A stretch of DNA of 64,000 bases from Mortierella sp. BCC40632 (lineage: Eukaryota; Mortierellomycota; Mortierellomycetes; Mortierellales; Mortierellaceae). Position numbers and translations under genes: made by a program. Every line of letters begins with the position of its first letter. The first letter of the stretch is position 1. Shown here piece after piece: positions 22,978-33,999 of this stretch. The DNA lies in NCBI GenBank assembly GCA_011634665.1, contig WAEK01000009.1:1231501-1295500 (forward strand), in the 5' to 3' direction. Below the pieces are notes generated by a model. That model searched no databases, was not told where the DNA came from, and saw only the letters and a program-made list of their open reading frames with translations.

Positions 22978-25900
22978 GAGAGTCCTTATGTTCCAACCCA
23001 TCCCCAAGCCATCCGCCACCCTCCCTCCAAAATTTGACTTTTTCTAAGTAAAATCAATGGGTATCAGATAGCCAATCAGCGTTCACCTAACGCATAGTCA
23101 AAGGTGAAGGTACTATTCCAGCAGTTGTCTCTAAGTGAAGTACCCTTGGGAGTGGATTTTAGATGTTGAGTCCTAAAGAGATATTGTAGAGATGATTTTT
23201 TTACACCCGTCTATGTAAATTTTTCAGGTGGAGAGAAAAGTATGGATCTCCCCTGGACAAAAAACTGGGGTTGAGGGACACGTCTAGCAAAAAAAATAGT
23301 CTATTGACTAGAAATCAAAAGTGCACTTTTTGTTCAATCAATTATTGATATTCAGAACTTCTCTTTTTTCTTCATACTTCATTAACAAAAGTATTAGAGT
23401 AGAGTCTAGAGAACTCATAAATACCATTATCTCTGAGATTGCTTAGCTGGTTGAGGAGAAAATGCGATTTGAAGCCGGTGATGGACGTCAAAAATCCTTA
23501 CAAGTCAAGATACTACCATAGAGTAGCTGCTGTTTCGCCCAAAATTGCCTACTTACTCGCCCCGGACATTAGCTAGACGCATTTTCTATCCTTCCAGTTA
23601 ATAACTCGTGCCTTTAGATAGGAATTGGCCAAGATCTGGGGGACTGAATAAAGAAAAAATGATGTCAATCATCATTCTTTAAAGTCGCCTAAGAAAGGTA
23701 TTGGGACTTCTTAGGCTGAGTTAGCGTTAAGAGACGAGGGAACAGAGGGTTTGAGATGCAGTCGCTCCTACGCAGACGTTTATTGATTACAGTAATCTAG
23801 TATTTCTGTCGCTGCCTCTTGAACTTCAGCTGAGTATGCTCTTCGACTAAGCGGACCAGTCTTGCTAGAGTCTCATCTATCGCTTCTTCACCTGCCTGGG
23901 GAACATCTTTATCTAGGAGGGGCAAAAGGGTGCCAAGACGCTGGAAATTGATGGATCGAGAATTTGACCTAGGCTCCGGCTCTGGATCGTTGATATGGTC
24001 CATATATACTCCAGGTAATCGTTATGAGCTGCATCCAACAATGAGCGTTTGTTGTCCGGCCTGTCAACTTGATCTTGAGAATAAATGTCATCGCATCGTA
24101 ACTGTAGCTCTGGTATTTGAATCATGACGAGGGCTATATGCTTGCAGGAACTGGCATTCATACGGAAATATGGACATGTACAGCTGATGATCTCGCCAAA
24201 CGCCAGTCTACTAAAATCGATCTGAATGTCATAAGTCGTCCCTTCTGCCGTAAAAAGACTCCACTCGAAGCAATGTATCATTGATCTGCGTCATTGGTTC
24301 ACCAACAAATCCATAAGACTCTCTTGTTTGAATGTGTTTTTCGGCCACAATTCTGAAGCGCGCCTCAATCTTCTGCGCAGGGTTCATGCGACCTGATTTC
24401 ATGATACCACGGATACACTTTTGCTGAAAGTGGGGGACAGCCATGAAAGCCAGGATGTAAATGACGGTGTCTGGGCGCCGCTGATGCCGATCTCGGAAGA
24501 AATGTCGCTTGAGGATGTTGTGCCAGGACTCAATAAAGTTGTTTGTGTCTATGGACGAGTACGAAACTTCCTGTCGATAGCATAGCATCCAAGGGCTCTG
24601 AATCCGGGCGACATCCTCATCTTGCTCTGATCCAAAATATCGCTTGTTCAGGTAGTGTATTAGATCGGTCTGTTCTTTCCATTTTTCTCGGTACTCTTGA
24701 ATACGCAACATGGCTTTTGAGTGAGTAGGCTCTCTCTGGATCATGCGAAGCTCGGCAACCACCTATCACAGAGCAAGGTATGTTAGTGGCCAATAGCACT
24801 AGGAAAGTACCAAAAGGCATCTTAGCGACGCCTACCTCATCCCTCAGAGCTTTTCTCTGCTCCACAGGAAGGTGGGAAATGCCACTCAAACGAGTTCTAG
24901 CCTCGCGTTCCCAAATACGATACACATGCCAAGCGCAGAAGAAAATGGGGACGTGATTTTCTGCGAAAGCCGTCTTGATTGCCAGAATCTCAACGTTGCC
25001 TTGATCCGTTATCACAGCGTTCGGCTTGTATGTGTACAAGCTGCCAGGCGAGGAAAAGATTTCAGTCATCTTGCTTCGAAGGGCCCTTAGCCATCCAACG
25101 AGGGTAGAGTTCTCTGTTGTCTTTGTCAAGAGGAATGCCACTGGAACCCCGAATCCTGTACTCGTATTCTTGACGACGAGGGTGAAAAGATTGGTCTTTT
25201 GCCTATGCACACAGAAGTACCGCATATAAGTGCTCTGGCTCAAGAAGGAGAGCTAGCTGACAGTCAAAAAGAATCGCACGTATGCACAGTACCCGAAAAT
25301 GTCATGAGTCCCATCAAAGCAGATGGTTCTTCCATGCGCCTTCAACTGTGTCATTTGCCACATTGTGGCGAACCCAAAGTAGAGGCCACTGGTTCGGTCC
25401 TCCTTGTCGTAGTAGGTGAACCCGCCGTCATGCTCAAGCTCCTCCATCCACTTCATTGATGATAGCACGGGGTCTTTGTCTTTTTCCTCATCTTTTTGGC
25501 CATTACGGAATGCCAGATGTTGTAGACATCGTCGTATGTAATAAAGTCGTCGCGAGAGAAGCGGTCTTTTGCTCGCATGACCTGCATAAACTTGTCATGC
25601 TCCATTGTGAGTTGATTCATCACCATAGAGATTGTTGAGCCCCCCAGAATAAGCTTCCTAATAGTCTCCTTGATAGCAGCAGACTTTTGGCGAGTTCCCA
25701 GGCCAGTAAAGCTTCCCACGTCGTGATTATGGCCGAAACGATAGGCAATCTGGCATACAGTTTGACTTGTCCCATCTGTTCCAGGTACCTTTTGAGTAAT
25801 GACCCGAATTTTTGATTGACATCCTTTCCTAATGCTCTGTTTGCGGACTCTAGGCTTCCCAGACTTTCCTCCGAGCTTCCTGCCTTTGATGACTCGCTTT

Positions 25901-26877
25901 TGGCCGGCACACTGGCATTGCAGGTACGACCGCGTGTCTCCTTTCTTCTCCTCACTGACATACTTGTAAGCACTCTTCACCTGGACAAAGTTGGTAGATA
26001 TCTCGGCCTGATGTTGTTGTAGCCATTCCCCGTACTTGTCGGCGGCTATCGTGAAGTGAGCTACCTTTGTCTGTAACATGAAGTCCTTCTTGTTGAATGA
26101 AATCATCCTTTAACAATTTTTCCTGAATCTTCTTTTAGCGCAAACTCGTGCAAGTCTTCAGATATTTGTTTTTGCATTCGCTGAAGAATTAGCGGAAGCA
26201 GTTGTTTTTTATTAGGTCTTTTCAGTGTACGGTCGTATTGAAACGAGGGCCAAGGTAGTCGAGTATTACGCTTACTCACCTCAATCGGCGTCCCTTCTGC
26301 CATAGCTATCTTGGGCGCAATGTCGAAGATGGAATCAATCGAGCCTGTATCAGCCTCGACCTCACATATTTCATCTTCAGCGGGATCGGCCTCGCGTTCC
26401 TCAGAACTGCCCATGTCTTTTTCTTCCGGACTAATGCTACATTCATCGGCAGGGTCAGGGCTTTCGGTGCTATTAGAATCATCATGAAAGTCTAGACTTG
26501 ATTCGCTCTCGAAAAGGGCGGCCTAAAGGGAGGAGAGAAATATGGATTACCAGACCGATGAAGGTGTATCATCCTCTTCATTCAATCCAAGGCAAAGGCA
26601 AGGGAGGCTTACCAGCTTCCGCAGACTACTAACGACAAGCATCTCGATCTCAGCAGCTTCCTTTTCGTTGTTTATTCGAACAGTGTCTTCAATGGTGTGG
26701 GGCATTGTCTCGGCTGGCAGCTCGCTTTGGATGCGAGACTTGACCATTCTTATGGGACGCGAGGGAAGTGATGGAAGGAGTGATTGTGAGTATGGGTGGG
26801 CGATGGACTTTTGTCCTTGAAGTGACGTAACAGAATTTAAAAAATGCCGACCTTGTGGGGTTGGAACATAAGGACAC
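22978..26877 (-). mobile_element. Mutator-like (MULE) DNA transposon, complete copy
   Basis: The element starts GAGAGTCCTTATGTTCCAAC at 22978; its other end, read on minus, starts GTGTCCTTATGTTCCAACC. The terminal inverted repeat is about 17-18 bases. An 11-base direct repeat TCAAATTGAGA flanks it at 22967-22977 and 26878-26888, a typical MULE target-site duplication. Length 3,900 bases. The left border is confirmed by the second copy at 60412, which shares the sequence only from GAGAGTCC on. About 800 non-coding bases separate the left end from the transposase stop. Confidence 0.88.
23797..26747 (-). CDS. MULE transposase with N-terminal zinc-cluster and C-terminal SWIM finger (frame disturbed)
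   Basis: Exon 1 26747-26613 (MVKSRIQSELP...), exon 2 from 26522, further introns near 25200-25260 and 24765-24835. Order: acidic N-terminus; WRKY/GCM1-like zinc-binding region with CQCAGQKR, GCQSKI and FGHNHD (25700-25920); DDE transposase core with CFDGTHDIFG (about 25300), VITDQGN followed by FFCAWHVYRIWE (about 24930-25010) and NNFIESWHNILKRHF (about 24510-24545), the expected D, D, E positions; SWIM finger CTCPYF...CKHIALVM (about 24120-24165). The stop is at 23797. Relative to the copy at 61224-63950 this copy has several one-base indels that shift frame (for example near 25480 and 26120). Cut-and-paste transposition of the element is the family role. Confidence 0.75.
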
Positions 26878-27227
26878 TCAAATTGAGATGTCACAGCCCA
26901 TTTTGGCTATTGTAGACAAAAGAGGGTGTGAGGCTACACGTCCCTGGTAGATCAGGCTTGACTATGAGCAGCAAGAGGAGGAGAGGATTTGAGGTAAGAC
27001 ATGCGATTTTTCAAATACAAACATTAGACATGCGACCCTCCAATTTTCTCTTCTGCAAGCTTTTCGAATACGCCCAGAGGACTGCCAGAGGATGTACTCT
27101 CTGTACCAAAAGTTCTCCATACTCATTTCAAAACGTATCCTTCCGATCAGACCAACTTCAGCTGCGCCCATTCCTGTGTTCAGTCGCGATGCCGCCAACA
27201 GTACCTCAAACCAGCCAACAATATCAA

Positions 27228-27241
27228 TACACATTCTCTCT

Positions 27242-27242
<1 letters not shown>
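27228..27242. repeat. Target-site duplication of LINE, 3' side
   Basis: TACACATTCTCTCTG, repeated exactly at 28560-28574. It abuts the poly(T) run that is the LINE's poly(A) tail on the minus strand. Confidence 0.75.
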
Positions 27243-27287
<45 letters not shown>

Positions 27288-28559
27288 CAGTGAGTCCTCG
27301 GCCAATAGTCAACGACCTAACCAAATAAACACTATCTGCTAATGTCTACCAGACTGCCACTGTGAATACTTCGTCTTCTCTCTCAGAACCGCCATCTTGC
27401 GATTCCACTCATTCGCTCCATAAATGAAGCTGTGGTTTTCCCACAAAGACTCTGCAGTAGAGCTTTATCTCCGTTCTTACTCGTCTCTGCACCTGGGCAT
27501 CTGATGTTTCCTTGTTGGTCGGTATTGTGTAACTCCAAACTTCTGCCACAATTACAAAGATCGCCCATCCCGTCTGGCTCGAAACCGCCTTTGAACCAAC
27601 TGTTCCATTCTTCCTTTTCCTCCGAGTTGTCCGGTCTCACTCTTGAGTACTTTTGTCCTGTCGTTATGCCATTTTCACGCTCCCATTCTATGACAGCATT
27701 GCAACGCGGAATCCAAATGAGGTCGTAAGCCTTGTCAGCAATACTTCGACAGCAATTGTAAGTTACCTCCCTCCCAATACCGCGCGGGACATCGCTTGCC
27801 GTCCGAATCATCTCAGTGAGCCAAGAGGGAATTATCCCGCGATAGAAATCCTCTACTGTCCATCTGTCATAATCGATTCGATATAGTCGCTCTTTGTCCG
27901 ACTGATCATCATCTGCCATAGTCTCTGAGAGTCCATCTATCCTATCTTGTAAGAGGGAGCTTAAAGAAGCAATTGGTCTCCATACCGATGGTGGGCGATC
28001 TGGGTACTTGTTGTTGTATCTTGTCGTTGCTAAAATCCCGGCCTCATTCACCGACGAAATGATAGCCTGCCATATCTCTTTGCGCACTTGACGTGTTGTC
28101 GGACAGCGCCAGATATGGTCATTATCCTCAACCGCCTCCGAGCAGAGCCTACAGTTGTCATCCAGATAAGAATAAGGATGCCTGTTGTACATCACAACCA
28201 TCACTGGCAGGGAGTCATGGATTCTCTTGATGTTGAATGTTCTTTTTGCACTATTCTTACGGGACGTAATCCATGTGACCATTGGGACATCATCGTGAAC
28301 CAGATCGTGAGTTGCTTGCCAGTCAATGTCAGGACGCAGTGGGCGAATTGCACGTTGAACTCTGTGTGATGAAAGCCACGAGGAGTGCGCTCGACGACAA
28401 GACTGCATCCTGAGCACCTTCCTGAACTCACTATCGATTATTTCCTTTCCAAAATGAACTTGAAAAATAATATCGGATTGTTGGCGCACATCTAATTGCC
28501 AAGAGAGTGTATCTCTTTCTTGAGCTGCATTGGCAACACGGTCTGCAATTTCATTTCCG
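27243..28559 (-). mobile_element. 5'-truncated non-LTR (LINE) retrotransposon
   Basis: Minus-oriented insertion ending in a pure T run (27244-27284 on plus, that is, poly(A) on minus) and bounded by a perfect 15-base duplication. The body codes for the end of a LINE ORF2: it starts inside the RNase H domain (GNEIADRVANAA), followed by a reverse-transcriptase zinc-binding region CRLCSEAVEDNDHIWRCP near 28130-28180 and a C-terminal domain. The stop is at 27383. 5' truncation is normal for target-primed reverse transcription. Confidence 0.82.
27383..28559 (-). pseudogene. LINE ORF2 C-terminal fragment (RNase H end, zf-RVT)
   Basis: One open frame of about 390 codons with no start of its own. 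It begins at GNE of the RNase H motif. The residues immediately before it (VVDHNRENVY) read in frame but come from the duplicated target site and the neighbouring LTR-like repeat, not from the LINE. CxxC...H...C of the zf-RVT module is intact. The protein cannot support retrotransposition alone because reverse transcriptase and endonuclease are missing. Confidence 0.75.
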
Positions 28560-28572
28560 TACACATTCTCTC

Positions 28573-28850
28573 TGTTGTGATCCACAACATTTTTCTAGGC
28601 TAAGTCGATAAATAGGAACCTAAATAGAGCCAGAGGAGACGTTTATAGGGCCTCTGCAGCGAGAGCTGCAGATAGGACCATTTTTACTCCCCTGGCTGGC
28701 TTAGTAGGGCCATTATAAACACTGACCCTAGCCATTGAATAAACCACACACCTTATCTCACCGATTCTTACTCCCGAAACACAGCACTCTCTATCCTAAT
28801 AAAGCAGACTCACATTCGCCTTCTGTTGCAGATTATTACCCTCCGAGCCA
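28573..28850 (+). repeat. Dispersed LTR-like/promoter-like repeat, copy 1
   Basis: Begins TGTTGTGATCCACAACA, an inverted TGTTG...CAACA start typical of LTRs. It shares GGAGACGTTTAT, a CTGCAG block, a TATAAA box (28714) and TCTCACCGA with 33714-33980, in the same order. No coding domains of an LTR element are seen next to it, so it may be a solo LTR, or a promoter carried by another repeat. The right border is not defined. Confidence 0.5.
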
Positions 28851-28945
28851 AGTGCTCTTTATTGGCACACGTCTGGATGACAAAATGGAAATGGACACAG
28901 ATGGGGTAGTTCACTATACTTTGTGGGGGTTGGGCTGACAGGGAG

Positions 28946-29197
28946 TTAACGGCATGTAGTTTCCCATTCTTTTTTAGTGCAACAGCTCTCGAGTTTCTTC
29001 TTCACCTCTTCGGTAGCTCCCACGTCGCAATACTTGATACCAAAGTGCCTCTTGACAGTCAAGCTCAAGTCAGCGCAACAGTCAGTTGTCGCACCCTGAG
29101 AGGGTCCGGAGTTGACAATACCCATGCACTTGCACCACGCGGCGCTGACTCCGGATGCGTAGGTCAACATGAGGACGACGATAAGCATGTACTTCAT
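28946..29197 (-). CDS. Small secreted cysteine-rich protein, 83 residues
   Basis: Single exon. The N-terminus MKYMLIVVLMLTYASGVSA is a clear signal peptide with a likely cut after SGVSA. The mature part of about 63 residues has eight cysteines in the order C-C-CC-C-CC-C (WCKC, TDCC, KYC, SCC, TTC), which suggests four disulphides. This is not the hydrophobin order (C-CC-C-C-CC-C). Lys-rich C-terminal half. No family recognised. Size, secretion and location among repeats fit an effector-like or antimicrobial-like secreted protein; that role is inference. A TATAAA lies 164 bases upstream and a 41-base minisatellite about 345 bases upstream. Confidence 0.75.
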   Translation of the reverse strand: MKYMLIVVLMLTYASGVSAAWCKCMGIVNSGPSQGATTDCCADLSLTVKRHFGIKYCDVGATEEVKKKLESCCTKKEWETTCR

Positions 29198-29360
29198 TGT
29201 GGATTGTTCAGGTCTTTTGAAGAGTGTTTTCGGTAGGGATCTGTGGTACTCCTATTAGAGTTCTTGCAGCAGATGTTGCGATTGTTGAGCGTGTTGTTGC
29301 GAGTCGCCTTGAGGTAAAATCAGTTTGTGTGCTGGTGAAATAAGGCAGGGCACATGCGCC

Positions 29361-29366
29361 TTTATA
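29361..29366 (-). promoter_or_regulatory. Possible TATA box of the secreted-protein gene
   Basis: TATAAA on the minus strand, 164 bases upstream of the ATG at 29197. Distance is long but compatible with a leader of about 130 bases. Confidence 0.3.
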
Positions 29367-29540
29367 AACATGACGAGAGCCATTAGAGATGGTATTGTTG
29401 GATTGCTCTTATCCCTCACTTTTTCTCTCCCATGGGCTTTCTTCACGCAGGCTCAATTGAGGGTAGTGATTCTTTGATTTGTTCTCTTTCCTTTTGTCCA
29501 AATGGTAGTAACTCAAAAGATACACTAGAGATAGATAGGA

Positions 29541-29727
29541 GGGATGCATAATAAAGACCCAGGGCAAAAGTGGGAGAGGTAGAATGCGTAATAAAGATCA
29601 AAGGAAGGAGTGGGAGAGGAGGAACGCATATAAAAAGACCAAGGGCAAGAGTGAGAGAGGAGGGATGCATAATGAAGATCAAAGGAAAGAGTGGGAGAGG
29701 TGGCATGCATAATAAAGATAAAGGGTG
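29541..29727. repeat. Minisatellite, about 41-base unit, 4.5 copies
   Basis: Units of the form GATGCATAATAAAGA then CCAAGGGCAAGAGTGGGAG with substitutions between copies. It produces long open frames on both strands that are not genes. Confidence 0.8.
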
Positions 29728-29739
29728 GACTACACAACT

Positions 29740-30480
29740 ACTGGCTTGTGGCAGCCAAGCGTTCATAGCGACGTTGCTTTTTGATCCTTCGATGTCGGCT
29801 CTTTCTCTCCTCCTTGCAGGAGAATTCGTCGTGCCGCATTTGGCTACATGTACTAGTATAGGTGGTAGACGCTTCGGTGCCTTTGCCTCCCTCCACGATA
29901 TTCCCAGTTCGAGTGTCAGTTTCTTCCTCCACCGCGAGTTGGATCGCTAAACCTCCACAAACTTGGTGATGACACAACATTCGTGGGACACCTGGCGCTA
30001 TCTGGGTTCAATTGAAAAGGGACTTTTGACGATGGTTGTGATCTCCTGGCGACTGTATATGACCGCCTCTGTTGGAAACACAAAAACGAACCCTCCTAGA
30101 CACGTGGAGGAACATTGTCTTTAGGAGCAGCACTTTTTCTTGGACTTTTGCTCATCGAGCTGGAAGAACTGGACCTGCCGTACGTTGCGACCGCCAATGG
30201 GTTGACAGCAACATTCACTCGTCGCTTTTGCCACGACATCCAGAATTCTCTAACCTCTTCCCAACTTGTACTCTGAAATGCCTCTGTGGATCACAAGAGT
30301 ATCGGCAGCAAACACTTCAAATCTGGACCTGCAACTTGTATTAATTAAGTTTGCGTTTAAATTGTTTAATCGCCAAGATCGGAAGAACCCTGTCCATACG
30401 AATTTTGCACGGCAGCTAGATTACATGTGTCGTTGATCGCCTTTTTTAAGATACTCGCAGCCTCTCTCCGTCTGTGTCAG
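29740..30480. other. Region without a supported gene
   Basis: Short ORFs on both strands, none with a recognisable domain or clean splice structure. It lies upstream of the SWIM relic on the minus strand's 3' side, so some of it may be element sequence. Confidence 0.4.
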
Positions 30481-30483
30481 CTT

Positions 30484-30770
30484 TCACTTCTTCGTCCCTA
30501 CTCCCGGATCATTGACAATCGACAACACCCGTTCGGTACGCTCGGCAGCGTCAGATAGATCATTCACTCGAGCCTCTGGAATGTCGTAGTTGTTGAGCCA
30601 CAGCGATTTGAACATGCGATCGACCAAGAACAAGTGCTTACATGGCTTTGGTTGATGTTCAAAATAGTCAAAGCAAGTGCATGAAAGAAGTAGCTTCTTC
30701 TCAATCGATGCAGTAGCGATGTATTCGATGCCAGGGGCCTCAGAGGATTTGACAGAAAATTGCAAGACCT
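30484..30770 (-). pseudogene. MULE-type transposase relic (SWIM finger end)
   Basis: A minus-strand frame ends at 30484 and has the SWIM pattern CTCFDYFEHQPKPCKHLFLV (CxC...CxH). No upstream DDE core can be read; the region before it is repeat-like and opens no matching frame. Different in sequence from the SWIM of the 3.9 kb element, so a separate family. Confidence 0.55.
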
Positions 30771-30779
30771 GATGAGTAG

Positions 30780-31959
30780 TTAGCTCTGTGTTTGTATTAT
30801 TTTTTTTCTTCTTTGGTCGGCTACCCAGCCTCGACGATGTGTTGAATATGAGTGACCAGAGAAGAGGAAGGGGTGGACCAGAAATTTCTATGAAAGCGAA
30901 GGTGGTGAGACAGCTGTAGGAGGGGCAATGTGTTAGAACAGTGTGTGAGTGAGAGGATAAACTTTGGAAAGAAAGCACAGAGGGGAGAATGGCGACGACA
31001 CCGAAGGATATTAGCAACAAGCTTGAGGGTGAACAACGACAAGAGTAACGATAGTGATAAGGGAGAGCAGCGACAGGTGGTTAGTACAGTGTTAGCACAA
31101 TGTTAGTTGGCGATGGGATATCAGCGAAAGATGAGGGGTCAATCTTTGCTTTTGCTTTGTTTATTGGCTTGTTTTTTTGGATCTAGCGTTGTTGGCTGCA
31201 TCAAAAAGAAAAAATCGTTTTGATTCTATCAGTTGAAAATCAGAAGGTGAGGACGAGAGGTTAGTGCTGCTTCTTCATCATTTTGGCACTCCTTTTTTAC
31301 ATGTTGCTGAGTTTCCTCCTGAGAGTGGCGCCGGTCATATGCTCCGGTGGCGTAAGTCAGATGCTCCGATTGTAAGAATGCACAGCCAGCATAGTTCGTT
31401 AATCCCTGACGCTGATCAGATGCCCCGGTGGCGTTGGTCATGAAAGACTAGCCAGGAGGATCTCTGTTGACCACACTCATTTTCTGCGATGGCTGGCGAC
31501 AATTCCATACTCTGCACTTGAAGTAATACTCTCCTTTTCTCTCTTGAGGAGCTTTTGATCTGCTCACAAGCGGAAAGAACCAGCGAGCCAGGCTCATCCA
31601 ATCCAAACACTGGCTTCGTAAGACTCGACTAGCCATTACATTAAATGGCAACACGTTTTCGTCCGTATGAGTCCGATGGTGCCTCTCGCTGCTGTGAAAA
31701 ACCAGGTCACACAACAACAGTGAGCAGAAGAGACAAGCTTCAGCTTTTGTTATTTTTATTTTTATTTTTTTTTTTTTATATTTTTTAATTTGAGTACGCT
31801 AGTTGAATGTAAGTTGCTAGTAGATAGGGGGAGTGAGTCTGAACGTGCCTGTTGGGTGGGGTAAAGAGGAAATGATCGTGCAATCAACAATAGGGGGCGA
31901 GGGAACCATATCCTTGTATTCAACAGCCCAAATCCGCGATCGACATGCAGTCTGACATC

Positions 31960-32009
<50 letters not shown>

Positions 32010-32640
32010 GATGGGCTATGAGCCTCTATCAATTGTATAGCACCTGTAGTATGAATGCCGTCTCCAAAGTGGAGTGCCAAAATGGAGACCGTCGGAATAA
32101 TCATGCCTGTACCGCGTCACCTTGTCTGCTGAGTGTTTAGTTTCTTTTTTTGGAATTTGGCTTTGAAGTGCCTTGAGGTGAAGAGTATCACAGGAGGCGG
32201 TTGGCAATACTGGTTCAGCGCTCGGGTCATTGAAAAGTCTACTGACGGATGCGTTTGACTCCGATGTTGATTGCGCAACATTCGTCGAGGTGGCGCTCGC
32301 AGGAATTGTTGAAGGGCTCGAATCGATGGCTTCTAGACGCGACAGCCTTCCAGGGGGAGGGTGGGGGTGACTGAAGTGTTTGGAAGAGGTCGCAAAATAA
32401 TACTTGACCCTTTGGATCCTGCTCGTCCTGAACCACTATCGACCCCTGAATAAGTAGCGTCTTTGTCTGTCACGAGTCCTCCGTTATGGCTAGAAGGTCA
32501 TGTTGGCGCACGTTAGTGGTTTGGTAGAGCATGCTATCCAGCTGGGTGCCTTAGCCGAAGGGCCTTGTCTCTTTACACAAAAGCAAAAAAGACTACATCG
32601 GTTTATTTCAGCTGATCATCATACTTGATGCTCAGTCTTT
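30780..32640. other. Repeat-rich, gene-poor stretch
   Basis: A/G-rich degenerate repeats (30840-31130), short ORFs with no domain (31229-31717), and an A/T homopolymer island at 31961-32007 (about 10 T followed by more than 30 A), which may be a retrotransposon tail. No gene supported. Confidence 0.4.
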
Positions 32641-32661
32641 CACCCACACCTTTTTTTTAAG

Positions 32662-33099
32662 ATGTCAAGATCGAACCAAGTCCATCTCTTTGAGAATTCA
32701 ATGGATATTCCGAATACCTCCCATTTCCTGAACACCGCTCCGTCTCGATATGCTGCTGGGGAATATTTTAGGACATTTCTGGATCTAAGCTCTTCTAAAA
32801 GAGGTGTCCTACACAACTGCTGGAGCCGTGCACTCAAGGTTCTTCTCACAAGCAACACATCTGTGTTTCAAGATGCTGGTCGCATGCTATCATCAGTTCG
32901 GAGGTCTCCAGGGAGAGGATTGAATGGATTTTGGCTGCGACAAGAGAAACGGGAGTCTGCGAAGGAAGACCTCAAAAAAAAGTCGTCCATGGTCCACAAA
33001 TGGTCATACAGATCACCTCGACACCATATCCTCCAGGCCTTCAACGCCTTTGACAACCGTAAGACAGCCACAGAGCTGCATAATGAAGTCTCTTTCTAA
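32662..33099 (+). CDS. Possible small protein, 145 residues, unrecognised
   Basis: An open frame MSRSNQVHLFENSMDIPN... to TAA at 33099, hydrophilic and basic, no signal peptide or membrane segment, no known domain. The downstream 33120-33660 region reads as fragments in several frames. It may be a relic of a larger gene. Low confidence. Confidence 0.25.
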   Translation: MSRSNQVHLFENSMDIPNTSHFLNTAPSRYAAGEYFRTFLDLSSSKRGVLHNCWSRALKVLLTSNTSVFQDAGRMLSSVRRSPGRGLNGFWLRQEKRESAKEDLKKKSSMVHKWSYRSPRHHILQAFNAFDNRKTATELHNEVSF

Positions 33100-33713
33100 G
33101 ATCCCTCAATAATACCCCATGTTTCTATCACTATTACTATTTTCTCATAGACACTACGTATGGCAACTCATATTCAAAGAGAGAGTACTTCCCGGGTGGA
33201 GCGAAGCCTCAGTCATCCGCGACTCTTTACTCTGCTCACTATCTTTCTGGCGATGGCAGCATAGACTGCTCCAGGAATCTCCGGACCTCATGGATTATCG
33301 AAGGAGAAGACCTTGCTGGCAAGATTTGGACCTATAGAGAGGTGGTGTTTCCAATGGGATCCAAGCCGACCCAAAAGATGCACGGCTTCAAAATGAAGTA
33401 TGTGCTGTAATCCCTTTCAAGGACTGAGTTGAAAACTGCTTCTCATTGCATCCATTCATTCATAACCGAGAACATCTATTATTGGCAGACTTCAGGCTTG
33501 AAGCACGGTAGCGACAGGCTTGATCAGGATGAGGTTGATGAACTGGTGTCATCAATCACATCTATTAAGCATAAGGAGTCCAACAAGGCAGCCGCTCCTG
33601 CTATTTATTTTATAACTACCTATCAAATGTACTTCGGCTTACCTCTCACAATGGAGTAACCTTGACTTATTGAATGTCAATAGAATTGTATCAAATGACT
33701 AGAGGGTCATACA

Positions 33714-33980
33714 TGTTGTAGATCAACATTTGTACAATATCTAGTAAAAAAGCTATAGGGACCTAAAATTGACAGCCAAGGAGACGTTTATGGGCGGTCT
33801 GCAGCCACGCTGTAGACAGCGTTCTTACTCCGAAGGCGGACTGCTCAGGGCCAGTATAAATACAGGCCTTGTGCCCAGAAAAAATAAGAAAGACTGATCG
33901 CATCTCACCGAACACACATTACCCCGAGTTTACATTTTTCTCAACACAGACTCTCTTATAAGATCGTGGACATTTGCAGA
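33714..33980 (+). repeat. Dispersed LTR-like/promoter-like repeat, copy 2
   Basis: Begins TGTTGTAGATCAACA and has GGAGACGTTTATGGG, a CTGCAG block, TATAAATA at 33855 and TCTCACCGAACACAC in the same order as 28573-28850. Divergence is high, so these are old relatives. Right border unclear. Confidence 0.5.
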
Positions 33981-33999
33981 TCTCAAGCAATCAAGAAAT

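Noticed and set aside
28560..28585. LINE reading extended to VVDHNRENVY before GNEIADR
   Set aside because: These codons lie in the 15-base duplicated target and in the LTR-like repeat shared with 33714, so they are not LINE sequence.
29443..29766. Minus-strand frame with repeated PLPLFPLIF segments
   Set aside because: Produced by the 41-base minisatellite; no start context or gene structure.
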